From assembly GCA_001797935.1 (NCBI GenBank), contig MGQT01000090.1:1-6359 (forward strand): a stretch of DNA of 6,359 nucleotides, in the 5' to 3' direction. The translations under genes and the position numbers were made by a program. The number at the start of each line of letters is the position of its first letter. Position 1 is the first letter of the stretch. Shown here one piece after another: positions 1 to 6,116 of this stretch. The notes under the pieces are model-generated. The model had not been told where the DNA came from and did no database searches. It worked only from the letters and a program-made list of their open reading frames with translations. This DNA is from Deltaproteobacteria bacterium RBG_16_54_18. Lineage in GTDB: Bacteria > Desulfobacterota > B13-G15 > RBG-16-54-18.

Positions 1-42
1 GGAGGCAAGAATATCGCAAAAACCATCGAGATCCGCCCTTAA
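1..42 (+). CDS. Possible 3' end of an unidentified gene
   Basis: Frame 1 is open from the first base and reads GGKNIAKTIEIRP before a TAA at 40-42. It would be the last 13 codons of a gene that begins outside the window. The short peptide has an ordinary composition but is too short to assign to a family. A perfect hairpin 43 bases after the stop, which could end transcription, is the only supporting context. This could equally be a chance open frame. Confidence 0.3.
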   Translation, partial: GGKNIAKTIEIRP

Positions 43-84
43 TAGGCTGCTGCAAACAAATAATTTATAACATAGGCATAAACT

Positions 85-115
85 ACATGGGCATCTCTCT
101 CAGGGATGCCCATGT
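85..115. terminator. Perfect 11-bp hairpin, possible terminator
   Basis: ACATGGGCATC (85-95) pairs perfectly with GATGCCCATGT (105-115) around a 9-base loop. It lies between the possible gene end at 42 and the 3' end of the minus-strand selenoprotein gene at 282, so it could end transcription from either side. The plus-strand sequence after it (CTATTGTCTCTATTCTC) is pyrimidine-rich but has no clean T-run, so intrinsic termination is not certain. Nothing else convincing was seen in 43-281: no RNA gene and no supported ORF. Confidence 0.5.
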
Positions 116-281
116 CTATTGTCTCTATTCTCATCACCGCCTTATCATCATCTTGGCAGCTAGGTACAATCTCGTTTAACGGCGTGGGCCAGTGTTCCCG
201 TGGCTGAGTGCAACCAACGATAACGATTTACCAGCCATTGGCGGGATTACCGGAGATCAGAAAAACTGTTACAGAAGCCCT

Positions 282-1148
282 CTATTGCCTTTTCTCTTTC
301 TTCGATTCCGCCTTAATCAGTTCTTCTATCCCTTCTAGACTGCCCCGCAGGGGAAGTTTGCCATTAACAAAGACTATCGGGATTCCTTCCACGCCTGCCT
401 GTTGTCCCTCTGCTACATCTCTGGCAATTAAGTTCTGTATAGCGGGATCACGCATGGCGCGATTAAAACGTTCCATATCAAGATTAAGTTGTCTGGCAAT
501 TCCCTGGATTACCGCATCGTTGAGCTTTTCCTGGTTCGCAAAGAGCCTCTGATGGAACTCCCAAAATTTTCCCTGGGCATCCGCAGCCAAGGCCGCAGCA
601 GCAGCCGAGTGGGCGAAGGGGTGTATGGCAGAAAGGGGGAAGTTTTTCAAGACCAGCTTAACCTTTTTAGGATATTTCTCCAGCACCTGTTGGAGGAGCG
701 GCTCAAGCCGCGCGCAGTACGGTCATTGGTAGTCGCTGAAGACGGCGATGGTGACCGGGGCGTTCTTGGCGCCCTTGTATGGCAGCCCCGTCGTGGTAAC
801 CTTATACACGATTTCGAGGCGGATAATCTTCACCTTATTATTGGAACGACTCGTAGCAACAAGGGAATTTGTTTCTTTCACGTATACCAGCCGGTCAAAG
901 GCCGCATCGAGGGGGATACGATTGACGATCTTTCCGTCGGCAAAGGCGTAGACCGCGATCTCTCCGGCGGACAGCAGGTAGAGCCACTTGCCGTCGGCCG
1001 ATGGGCAGACATCCAAAGCTGGGGCCTTGAGGTCAATCTGCCCGCTTGTGGTCCACTCGATATCTGCCGCGCTGCCTGACGTTACGGCGAGCATGGACAA
1101 GGCAATGCCCAGCATGCCCCCCACTATAATTGACCAGTTCCGTATCAT
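282..1148 (-). CDS. Exported DsbA-like thioredoxin-fold selenoprotein (UPYC active site)
   Basis: The gene has 289 codons and reads as one 288-residue protein if the TGA at 725-723 is translated as selenocysteine (U142). Residues 1-28 look like a signal peptide: a basic start, a hydrophobic core, then SGSAAD. Residues 30-111 resemble beta-propeller strands (PSADGKWLYLLS, then NSLVATSRSNNKVKIIRLE). Residues 122-288 are a DsbA-type thioredoxin domain with APVTIAVFSDYQ, then UPYC at 142-145, the FWEFH helix (195-199) and the cis-proline loop VEGIP (P257). In relatives the motif is CPYC, so the TGA sits exactly at the nucleophilic cysteine while both flanks stay in one frame with good similarity to the family. 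The ATG at 1148 has a strong ribosome site, AAGGAGGT (1160-1153), five bases upstream. The likely role is disulfide or other thiol redox chemistry in the periplasm; the substrate is unknown. The alternative is a nonsense mutation or sequencing error, which would leave two fragments (1148-723 and 686-282). Confidence 0.85.
678..725 (-). promoter_or_regulatory. Recoded UGA with candidate bacterial SECIS hairpins
   Basis: The UGA codon is at 725-723. Within the next 45 bases of mRNA are two hairpins that can coexist. The first is GCGGC-UUGA-GCCGC (711-698), a 5-bp GC stem whose loop starts 16 bases after the UGA. The second is CUCCA-ACAGGUGC-UGGAG (695-678), a 5-bp stem whose loop carries GGU, as the E. 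coli fdhF SECIS loop does; it starts 32 bases after the UGA. Bacterial SECIS elements lie inside the coding region just after the UGA, so either could bind SelB. Which one acts, if either, cannot be decided by eye. Confidence 0.5.
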
Positions 1149-1202
1149 CTGTACCTCCTTCCCTGGTGCGTTTGTGATTTATGCTCAATAAAATTCTGGT
1201 AT

Positions 1203-1231
1203 ACTGTATCATTAGGAAGAAGTCTTCGCAA
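1203..1231 (-). promoter_or_regulatory. Candidate promoter for the selenoprotein gene
   Basis: On the minus strand, TTGCGA (1231-1226) and TACAGT (1208-1203) are 17 bases apart, each matching the sigma-70 consensus at four of six positions. This would give a leader of about 48 bases before the ATG at 1148. The same place also carries TGGTATACT on the plus strand (1197-1205), a good extended -10 that could serve murI. The region is therefore promoter-like, but the direction is not settled. Confidence 0.3.
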
Positions 1232-1270
1232 ACAAAAAAATTCTCGCGTATCACCATTGTGACAGAAGGC

Positions 1271-1299
1271 TTGAAAAGCGGTATGAAATCTCATATAGT
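1271..1299 (+). promoter_or_regulatory. Sigma-70 type promoter for murI
   Basis: TTGAAA (1271-1276) and TATAGT (1294-1299) are each five of six to consensus and are separated by exactly 17 bases. Transcription would begin near 1306, leaving a leader of about 27 bases that includes the AAAGGAAAG ribosome site at 1317-1325. This is the best-looking promoter in the window. Confidence 0.6.
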
Positions 1300-1332
1300 C
1301 AAACATAACCTTTTTTAAAGGAAAGAGTTTTT

Positions 1333-2142
1333 TTGACAACTATGCAGGTAGAAAAGCTTCCCATCGGGATCTTCGATTCAGGGGTAGGGGGATTAACGGT
1401 TTTTAAAGAGATTATCAGTCTCCTCCCCCATGAGGACGTCATCTATCTGGGAGATACCGCCCGGGTACCCTATGGTACAAGGTCTCCTCAGACGGTCGTG
1501 AAGTATTCGCAGGAGAATACACGGTTTCTCATAGGCCAGGGGATCAAGGTGCTGGTCGTGGCCTGCAACACTTCATCGGCCGTGAGTCTCCTTACGCTTA
1601 AGCAGGAGCATGCCCTACCAATTATCGGGGTGATAGAACCCGGTGCCCGACGTGCGTCGGAGGTGACCGAGAACAAACGGATCGGCGTCATCGGCACGGA
1701 AGGGACGGTAAAGAGTCGCGCCTATGAGCAGACGATCAAGGCCGTTGATGATCAAATTACCGTTATGAGTCGCGCCTGTCCCCTGTTTGTTTCCCTTGCG
1801 GAAGAGGGGTGGGTGGATAACGAGGTGGCCCGGCTGACGGCTCAAGGCTATCTCCGCCCGCTCAGGGAGGAGCGGATAGATACCCTCGTCCTCGGCTGCA
1901 CCCACTATCCCCTTTTGGAAGGCGTCATCAGGGAGGTGATGGGTGACGAGGTCTATCTTGTTAACTCCGCCAAGGAGACGGCCAAAGAGGTACAGCAGGT
2001 CCTCACTGAGGGAAGGCTGGCGAAGGCCGCAAAAAAAGACGGCTCCTATCGCTTCTATATTACCGATAACCGGCAGCGTTTTATTAAGGTAGGTGAACGG
2101 TTCCTCGGGAGACCTTTGCGGACTGTCGAGCTGGTGACCTGA
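1333..2142 (+). CDS. murI: Glutamate racemase
   Basis: MurI converts L-glutamate to D-glutamate, the cofactor-independent cytoplasmic reaction that supplies D-Glu for peptidoglycan. The 269-residue length is normal. The N-terminal signature IGIFDSGVGGLTV is at 11-23 (D15, S16). The two catalytic cysteines lie in VVACNTSSA (C78) and VLGCTHYPLL (C189, followed by T190 and H191). YLGDTARVPYG at 38-48 is also typical of the family. The TTG at 1333 is preferred because AAAGGA (1317-1322) lies 10 bases before it. The ATG at 1342, three codons later, would leave 19 bases and cannot be excluded. The gene appears to be transcribed alone from the promoter at 1271. It ends 3 bp from the end of the convergent receiver-LpxC gene, so transcripts from the two strands probably overlap at their 3' ends. 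Confidence 0.96.
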   Translation: MTTMQVEKLPIGIFDSGVGGLTVFKEIISLLPHEDVIYLGDTARVPYGTRSPQTVVKYSQENTRFLIGQGIKVLVVACNTSSAVSLLTLKQEHALPIIGVIEPGARRASEVTENKRIGVIGTEGTVKSRAYEQTIKAVDDQITVMSRACPLFVSLAEEGWVDNEVARLTAQGYLRPLREERIDTLVLGCTHYPLLEGVIREVMGDEVYLVNSAKETAKEVQQVLTEGRLAKAAKKDGSYRFYITDNRQRFIKVGERFLGRPLRTVELVT

Positions 2143-2145
2143 TCG

Positions 2146-3489
2146 TCAGAGCCCCATACCCTTTCTGATCTCGCGCAACAGGGCGATATTGTCTCCGTGT
2201 CCGGTCATATTGGCGGTGATGATTCCCTTCAAGGGACGGTTCAGGAGATAGAAATCACCGAGGATATCGAGAATCTTATGGCGGACGAATTCATCGGGGA
2301 ACCGCAGGGTGGTGTTGACTACTCCCTTGTCATCCAACAGGATATTATTGTGCAGATGGCCGCCGCCGGCCATCCCCATCTTGCTCAGCTTCTCCGCGTC
2401 CTTTAAAAAACCGAAGGTCCTTGCCGGGGCGATTTCCTGCTTGAAGTGCTCCGTGCCGTCCATAACAAAGGTGTACTGTTGTTCCCCGATAGGGGGTGGA
2501 TAGTTTAAACGATAGCGAACGGTAAAGGTATCTGCGGGCTCGATGTAGATGTATTTTTTTTCGGGCGATTCCTCACCTACCTGGTAGCGGCGATCGATCA
2601 CTACATCCTCGTATCCGGCCAACTGCTCTTCGACTCCCGCCTCCTCGATGATCCGGCAAAAATCGAGGGCGGAACCGTCCATTATGGGGATCTCGCCGTT
2701 GATCTTTACCACGAGGTTGTTGATGCGGTACGCGTGCAAGACCGCCATGAAGTGTTCCACGGTCCTGATAACGGTTCTCCCTTTTGCCACCGACGTCGCA
2801 AACTCCGTTGAGAGGACATAATCCAGATGTCCCGGTACGTTCAGGTCTTCCGAGAGCTTACAGAAGACGATACCGCTGCCGGGGGGTGAGGGGAGGAGGA
2901 TCATCCCCGTCTTCAGCCCGGAGTGCAGACCGGTGCCATAGAGAACCATGCTCTGCTTGAGCGTGTGTTGAGGGTACACCCCGGAGGCTAAAGAGGTCGC
3001 CGGCGATGGCGGGAAGGGTTTTGTTCCCTCTGCCTGCGCGGTCGTCACGAAGGCGAACTGCTGCTGCCGACGTTCGTTTTCTTTGAGCAGCCGTTGGAGA
3101 CGTTTGCTCTCTATCCGCAATCGGCGGTGTTCAAGGGCTTTTTCCAAAATGGCCAGGAGGACATCCATGGACAAAGGTTTTTCGATAAAATCAAAGGCCC
3201 CTAGTTTTACCGCCTTAATCGCGGTGGAAATGGTTCCGTGCCCTGAGATGACGACCACCGCGCTATCAATGTCTATCTGTTGTAATGCCTTGAGGACCTC
3301 GATCCCATCCATATCAGGCATCCATATGTCGAGCAAGAGGGCATCGACTGTCTGTTCCTGATATAATTTCAAGGCCTCTCTGCCGTCCCGGGCAGTCAGG
3401 GTTTCATATCCCTCATCCTGGAGGATGCCCACGATGGATTTCAGGATTCCTTCTTCGTCGTCCACTACAAGGATCTTCGCCTTTGCCAT
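2146..3489 (-). CDS. lpxC: Response regulator receiver domain fused to LpxC deacetylase
   Basis: LpxC removes the acetyl group from UDP-3-O-acyl-GlcNAc, the committed zinc-dependent step of lipid A synthesis in the cytoplasm. This 447-residue protein carries an extra N-terminal receiver domain (about 4-120): acidic pair D10/D11, phosphoacceptor D54 in LLLDIWMPDMDG, S82 in ISGHG, and K104 in FIEKP, so it should be phosphorylatable. A charged helical linker (about 111-147) and a proline-rich stretch (154-165) follow. LpxC spans about 175-447, with TGLHSG, TVEHFMA (E245, zinc ligand H246), EIPIMDGSA, ARTFGF, VRHKILDILGD (zinc ligands H404 and D408) and catalytic H431 in TGHGDN. All active-site residues are present. 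The start at 3489 has GGGAAGA four bases upstream. An in-frame ATG ten codons earlier (3519) has no ribosome site and overlaps the predicted -10, so it is less likely. LpxC proteins are normally about 300 residues with no receiver. The E. coli LpxC C-terminal degradation tail is absent. Confidence 0.93.
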   Translation of the reverse strand: MAKAKILVVDDEEGILKSIVGILQDEGYETLTARDGREALKLYQEQTVDALLLDIWMPDMDGIEVLKALQQIDIDSAVVVISGHGTISTAIKAVKLGAFDFIEKPLSMDVLLAILEKALEHRRLRIESKRLQRLLKENERRQQQFAFVTTAQAEGTKPFPPSPATSLASGVYPQHTLKQSMVLYGTGLHSGLKTGMILLPSPPGSGIVFCKLSEDLNVPGHLDYVLSTEFATSVAKGRTVIRTVEHFMAVLHAYRINNLVVKINGEIPIMDGSALDFCRIIEEAGVEEQLAGYEDVVIDRRYQVGEESPEKKYIYIEPADTFTVRYRLNYPPPIGEQQYTFVMDGTEHFKQEIAPARTFGFLKDAEKLSKMGMAGGGHLHNNILLDDKGVVNTTLRFPDEFVRHKILDILGDFYLLNRPLKGIITANMTGHGDNIALLREIRKGMGL

Positions 3490-3518
3490 AGTTCTTCCCA
3501 GTTTTTTAGTATGTTCCA

Positions 3519-3547
3519 TTTATAGCACAAAGGCCGCTGGTATGCAA
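3519..3547 (-). promoter_or_regulatory. Candidate promoter for the receiver-LpxC gene
   Basis: On the minus strand TTGCAT (3547-3542) and TATAAA (3524-3519) are 17 bases apart. The start would be near 3512, giving a leader of about 22 bases to the ATG at 3489. The -10 overlaps the upstream ATG at 3519, which argues against that codon being the translation start. The -35 is weak (three of six), so an activator may be needed. Confidence 0.45.
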
Positions 3548-3578
3548 AGAAAAAGAAGCGATGAGCGGTGTGAAAGGG

Positions 3579-3607
3579 TTGTCATTTTCGCTTGAGAGGA
3601 TTACCAT
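3579..3607 (+). promoter_or_regulatory. Candidate promoter for rpoH
   Basis: TTGTCA (3579-3584, five of six) and TACCAT (3602-3607, four of six) are 17 bases apart. The start would fall near 3614, making a very short leader of about 13 bases. The -10 is part of the inverted repeat at 3601-3620. No clear sigma-32 type promoter was found. CTTGAGAG at 3591 resembles that -35, but the spacing to CCGTGAT is only 11 bases. Confidence 0.4.
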
Positions 3608-3620
3608 ACCGTGATGGTAA
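3601..3620. promoter_or_regulatory. Inverted repeat at the rpoH start: operator or mRNA hairpin
   Basis: TTACCAT (3601-3607) and ATGGTAA (3614-3620) form a perfect 7-bp inverted repeat with a 6-base gap, ending 6 bases before the rpoH ATG. It covers the predicted -10 and start site, as a repressor operator would. If transcription starts further upstream, the RNA hairpin would bring GAGAGGA (3594-3600) close to the ATG. Without it, the only purine-rich site, GAGG at 3622-3625, is one base from the ATG, which is too close. Confidence 0.45.
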
Positions 3621-3626
3621 TGAGGC

Positions 3627-4586
3627 ATGGCTAAAGCCCCTAAAAAGTCTCGCAAATCGGTTCCCGGCGAGTTGCATGCGCTCGCGACGCCGGCGCCGGG
3701 CAAGGGCGAGCAATTAGCACCCTTTGACCCGCTGCGCCGCTACCTCCAAGAGATTGCCCTGCATCCCATCCTCAGTGAGGAAGAAGAGCATGAGGCCGCT
3801 ATGAGCTATCGGGAGCACGGGGATAAAGAGGCTGCCTGGAAGCTCGTGGTCTCCAACCTAAGACTGGTGGTGAAGATTGCCCTTGAACACCACCGCTACT
3901 GGATCACCAACCTCCTCGACCTGATCCAGGAAGGCAATGTAGGACTTATGCAGGCGGTGAAGCGATTTGATCCCTATCGCGGGGTCAGATTTACCACCTA
4001 TTCTTCGTTCTGGATCAGGGCGCATATCCTCAAGTTCATCATGGACAATTGGAGTCTGGTGCGCATCGGCACGACGCAGGCCCAACGGAAGCTCTTCTTC
4101 GATCTCAAGAAAGAAAAAGAGCGGCTCGAACGCTTGGGCTTTGATCCAGTCCCTAAACTGGTGGCTGAGAATTTAGAGGTTAAGGAAGATGAAGTGGTCT
4201 CTATGGACCAGCGCATGCGGGGAGCGGATATCTCTCTTGATACCTTCGTGGGCGACGACGCCCGGGTTACCTTTGGTGATCTTTTGCCGGCAGGGACTCC
4301 TGCGGCAGATGAACGGCTGGCAGATAAAGAACTCAAGGAGCTTTTCACTCAAAAGTTGGGGGAGTTCCGCCTCTCGCTCGATGGGAGAAACCGGGAGATC
4401 TTCGAGACGCGTATGTTGGCCGAAAAGCCCAAGACCCTGCGGGAAATCGGGAAAAAATATAACATATCGGCGGAACGGGTGCGGCAGATAGAGGAAGAGA
4501 TTGTGGGAAAGGCGAGGGAGTTTCTGCGGGCGGAGATCCCCGATTTCGAGACCTATGCGGGGGATATGTTTGTTCTCCCCGATTGA
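3627..4586 (+). CDS. rpoH: Heat-shock sigma factor, RpoH/sigma-32 family
   Basis: This sigma factor directs RNA polymerase to heat-shock promoters. At 319 residues it is slightly longer than the usual 280-300 because of a basic, low-complexity N-terminus (1-31). Region 1.2 starts at DPLRRYLQEI (34-43). Region 2 contains NLRLVVKIA, DLIQEGNVGLMQAVKRFD (98-115) and the -10 recognition segment RFTTYSSFWIRAHI (121-134). The RpoH box QRKLFFDLKK (153-162) is the family-specific signature that separates it from RpoD-type factors. Region 4.2 is the helix-turn-helix TLREIGKKYNISAERVRQIEEE (270-291), for -35 binding. The ATG at 3627 is the earliest possible start in this frame, since a stop lies at 3621-3623; its ribosome site is poor, and the inverted repeat just upstream may matter for control. 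The gene probably leads an operon with the dGTPase-like gene 25 bases downstream, and it is divergent from the receiver-LpxC gene. Confidence 0.93.
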   Translation: MAKAPKKSRKSVPGELHALATPAPGKGEQLAPFDPLRRYLQEIALHPILSEEEEHEAAMSYREHGDKEAAWKLVVSNLRLVVKIALEHHRYWITNLLDLIQEGNVGLMQAVKRFDPYRGVRFTTYSSFWIRAHILKFIMDNWSLVRIGTTQAQRKLFFDLKKEKERLERLGFDPVPKLVAENLEVKEDEVVSMDQRMRGADISLDTFVGDDARVTFGDLLPAGTPAADERLADKELKELFTQKLGEFRLSLDGRNREIFETRMLAEKPKTLREIGKKYNISAERVRQIEEEIVGKAREFLRAEIPDFETYAGDMFVLPD

Positions 4587-4611
4587 TACCTCCCCATCGA
4601 TAGAGAGTGTT

Positions 4612-5661
4612 ATGACATTGATCCGTGATGCCTTGGAGGCGGTAGAACAGCAGATCCTTTCCCCCCACGCCCAACTCAGCAGCGCGACCAGAGGCCGGGC
4701 GCGCGAAGAACGGGAATGCGACCTGCGTCCCTGCTTCCAGCGGGACCGTGATCGGATTATCCACTGCAAGGCCTTTCGCCGCCTCAAACATAAGACCCAG
4801 GTCTTTCTTTCCCCTACCGGCGATCATTACCGTACACGCCTGACCCATACCCTGGAGGCCTCCCAGATCGCAAGGACCATCGCAAAAGGGTTGCGGCTCA
4901 ATGAAGACCTCACCGAGGCCATCGCCCTCGGCCATGATTTGGGACATACCCCCTTTGGACATGCCGGCGAGGAGGTCCTCGACCGAATAGCACCGCACGG
5001 ATTTTCTCACACCGAGCAGAGCCTGCGGGTAGTTGATCTACTGGAGCGGGAGGGCAGGGGCCTCAACCTCACGTATGAGGTCAGGGATGGAATCGTCAAA
5101 CACTCCAAGGGGAGGGGAGCGGTGATCCCGTGCGATCCCGCGGAGCAGACTGCGACCGTTGAAGGGCAGGTAGCGCGGGTGGCCGACATTATCGCCTATG
5201 TCAATCATGATTTGGATGATGCCGTCAGGGCAGGGGTGATTGCCGAGGAGGATATCCCGCAGGGGTGCGTTAAAATCATTGGCGCAAGCCACGGAGACAG
5301 GATAGACACGATGGTAAAGGATGCCGTCTATGCCACCCTTGCCGCACCGCATAATGGCTCTGCCATCGCCATGAGCCCACAGGTACTGGACGCCATCGTT
5401 CGGCTCAGGGATTTTCTCTACGAACGGGTATATGACTCAGAGGTGGTGCACGGCGACTTTATCAAGTCCTCCAAGATCTTGATAGAGCTCTATGAGCGAT
5501 TCACGACGGATGTCGATCTCTTTTTAAAGGAGATCGGTAAGGACGAGCTCTACGATACGGTAGAAAAGTGTGTCTGTGATTATGTGGCGGGGATGACGGA
5601 TCGGTACGCCTTGACGCTGTATGAGAGGATATTCCTCCCGCGTCCCTGGTTGATCTTGTAA
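4612..5661 (+). CDS. dgt: dGTPase-like HD-domain triphosphohydrolase
   Basis: Family members cleave dNTPs, classically dGTP, to the deoxynucleoside and triphosphate, helping to set nucleotide pools. The protein has 349 residues. The HD metal site is complete: RTRLTHTLEASQIA (H79), GHDLGHTPFGHAGE (H108, D109, then H112 and H117) and ADIIAYVNHDLDD (D192). The N-terminal CFQRDRDRIIHCKAFRRLKHKTQVF (positions 41-65) is typical of the shorter dGTPase-like subgroup rather than E. coli Dgt, so the real substrate could be another dNTP. The frame is open from 4501, but that start lies inside rpoH and gives 37 residues unlike the family. The ATG at 4612 fits better, although its ribosome site is weak (GAGAG, four bases away). 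It follows rpoH by 25 bases and is probably co-transcribed with it. Confidence 0.9.
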   Translation: MTLIRDALEAVEQQILSPHAQLSSATRGRAREERECDLRPCFQRDRDRIIHCKAFRRLKHKTQVFLSPTGDHYRTRLTHTLEASQIARTIAKGLRLNEDLTEAIALGHDLGHTPFGHAGEEVLDRIAPHGFSHTEQSLRVVDLLEREGRGLNLTYEVRDGIVKHSKGRGAVIPCDPAEQTATVEGQVARVADIIAYVNHDLDDAVRAGVIAEEDIPQGCVKIIGASHGDRIDTMVKDAVYATLAAPHNGSAIAMSPQVLDAIVRLRDFLYERVYDSEVVHGDFIKSSKILIELYERFTTDVDLFLKEIGKDELYDTVEKCVCDYVAGMTDRYALTLYERIFLPRPWLIL

Positions 5662-5678
5662 GATACGGAGGAGAGGCA

Positions 5679-5960
5679 ATGCTGGAGCAAGCCCTGGATA
5701 AGATCGCGGAGCAGATTATCGCGCTGGATGAGGCCTCCTTAACGCAGCTGCGAAAACGGTATCTGGACAGGCTCTTTCACTTTGAGCCCACGAAAGAATG
5801 GGAAAAGGCGGTGATCATCTACTTCCTCATCAACGGGGTGATTGCCAAGAATAATCTCTTTAACCAGCACGTCGTCGCAGGGCATACAGGAGAGACACAA
5901 AAAGGACCTGAAAAAGATCCTATGGGAGGAAAGAGGGGAAAGCTTAAGGTTGTAAAGTAG
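5679..5960 (+). CDS. Small conserved-looking protein of unknown function
   Basis: The protein has 93 residues and no recognised family. Residues 1-63 look like a compact mostly helical domain: an amphipathic helix (LEQALDKIAEQIIALDEASL), a KRYLDRL segment, then FEPTKEWEKAVIIYFLINGV. There is no signal peptide and no clear membrane segment. Residues 66-93 are hydrophilic, rich in Gly, Lys and Glu, and probably disordered. The ribosome site GGAGGAGAGG ends 2 bases before the ATG, with its GGAG core 7 bases away, and the gene starts 17 bases after the dgt stop, so it is probably in the same operon. The last codons, GKLKVVK and stop, belong to a repeat found again at 6120-6143, so the tail may have been acquired when a repeat landed in the original gene end. 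Confidence 0.75.
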   Translation: MLEQALDKIAEQIIALDEASLTQLRKRYLDRLFHFEPTKEWEKAVIIYFLINGVIAKNNLFNQHVVAGHTGETQKGPEKDPMGGKRGKLKVVK

Positions 5961-5994
5961 AGGAGGGAAGTCCCACTCTGTCGCTCTGCGACAT
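5935..5994 (+). repeat. Repeat unit, copy 1 (with TGTCGC hairpin)
   Basis: This 60-base unit starts inside the 93-codon gene, runs over its TAG stop and ends in TGTCGC-TCT-GCGACA (5979-5993), a perfect 6-bp hairpin. It aligns with 6117-6180, with near-identity from AGAGGA onward through AAGTCCC to GCGACAT, and moderate divergence plus small gaps before that. Within it, AAGTCCCACTC (5968-5978) pairs with GAGGGGGACTT (6022-6032) with one mismatch, making a longer stem that encloses the small hairpin. Confidence 0.7.
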
Positions 5995-6040
5995 CCCCTC
6001 ATTTATATATATTACAAAGTTGAGGGGGACTTAATTTTGA

Positions 6041-6088
6041 TTTTATGGAATGCGGCATCTGTCGCTTTGCGACACCCCATCCATAAAA
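6041..6088. repeat. Nested hairpin with TGTCGC core, copy 2
   Basis: The core TGTCGC-TTT-GCGACA (6060-6074) differs from copy 1 by one loop base. It lies inside an outer perfect 8-bp pair, TTTTATGG (6041-6048) with CCATAAAA (6081-6088), and ATG (6050-6052) can also pair with CAT (6078-6080). The result is a long imperfect cruciform. The following run of A is on the wrong side for a plus-strand terminator. On the minus strand the hairpin is followed by AAAATCAAAATT, so it is not a terminator there either. Confidence 0.6.
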
Positions 6089-6116
6089 AAGCTGAGTGGT
6101 AGGGGGCCGCAGAGCG

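Noticed and set aside
181..240. Possible tRNA or small RNA around TGGCTG...CAGCCA
   Set aside because: Only a 6-bp pairing was found, with no cloverleaf arms or T-loop consensus.
282..686. Separate 134-codon gene for the C-terminal thioredoxin half
   Set aside because: It would start at an internal GTG and lack the active-site motif. It is in the same frame as the upstream half across the TGA and is better explained as one selenoprotein.
489..1079. 196-codon open frame on the plus strand
   Set aside because: It lies antisense to the selenoprotein gene, has no ribosome site and no recognisable domain. The minus-strand frame has a signal peptide, a DsbA fold and a strong ribosome site.
3490..3519. 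Ten-codon longer start of the receiver-LpxC protein
   Set aside because: It has no ribosome site and its ATG overlaps the predicted -10. The receiver begins normally right after the second ATG, which has GGGAAGA upstream.
4501..4611. Upstream start for the dGTPase-like gene at 4501
   Set aside because: It would overlap the rpoH end by 86 bases and add 37 residues with no family similarity. The ATG at 4612 fits the family N-terminus.
4345..5010. Long antisense frames across the rpoH-dgt junction (including 4173-4787)
   Set aside because: Both cross two well-supported plus-strand genes, have no domain signature, and have the Arg/Pro/Ser-rich composition of antisense shadows.
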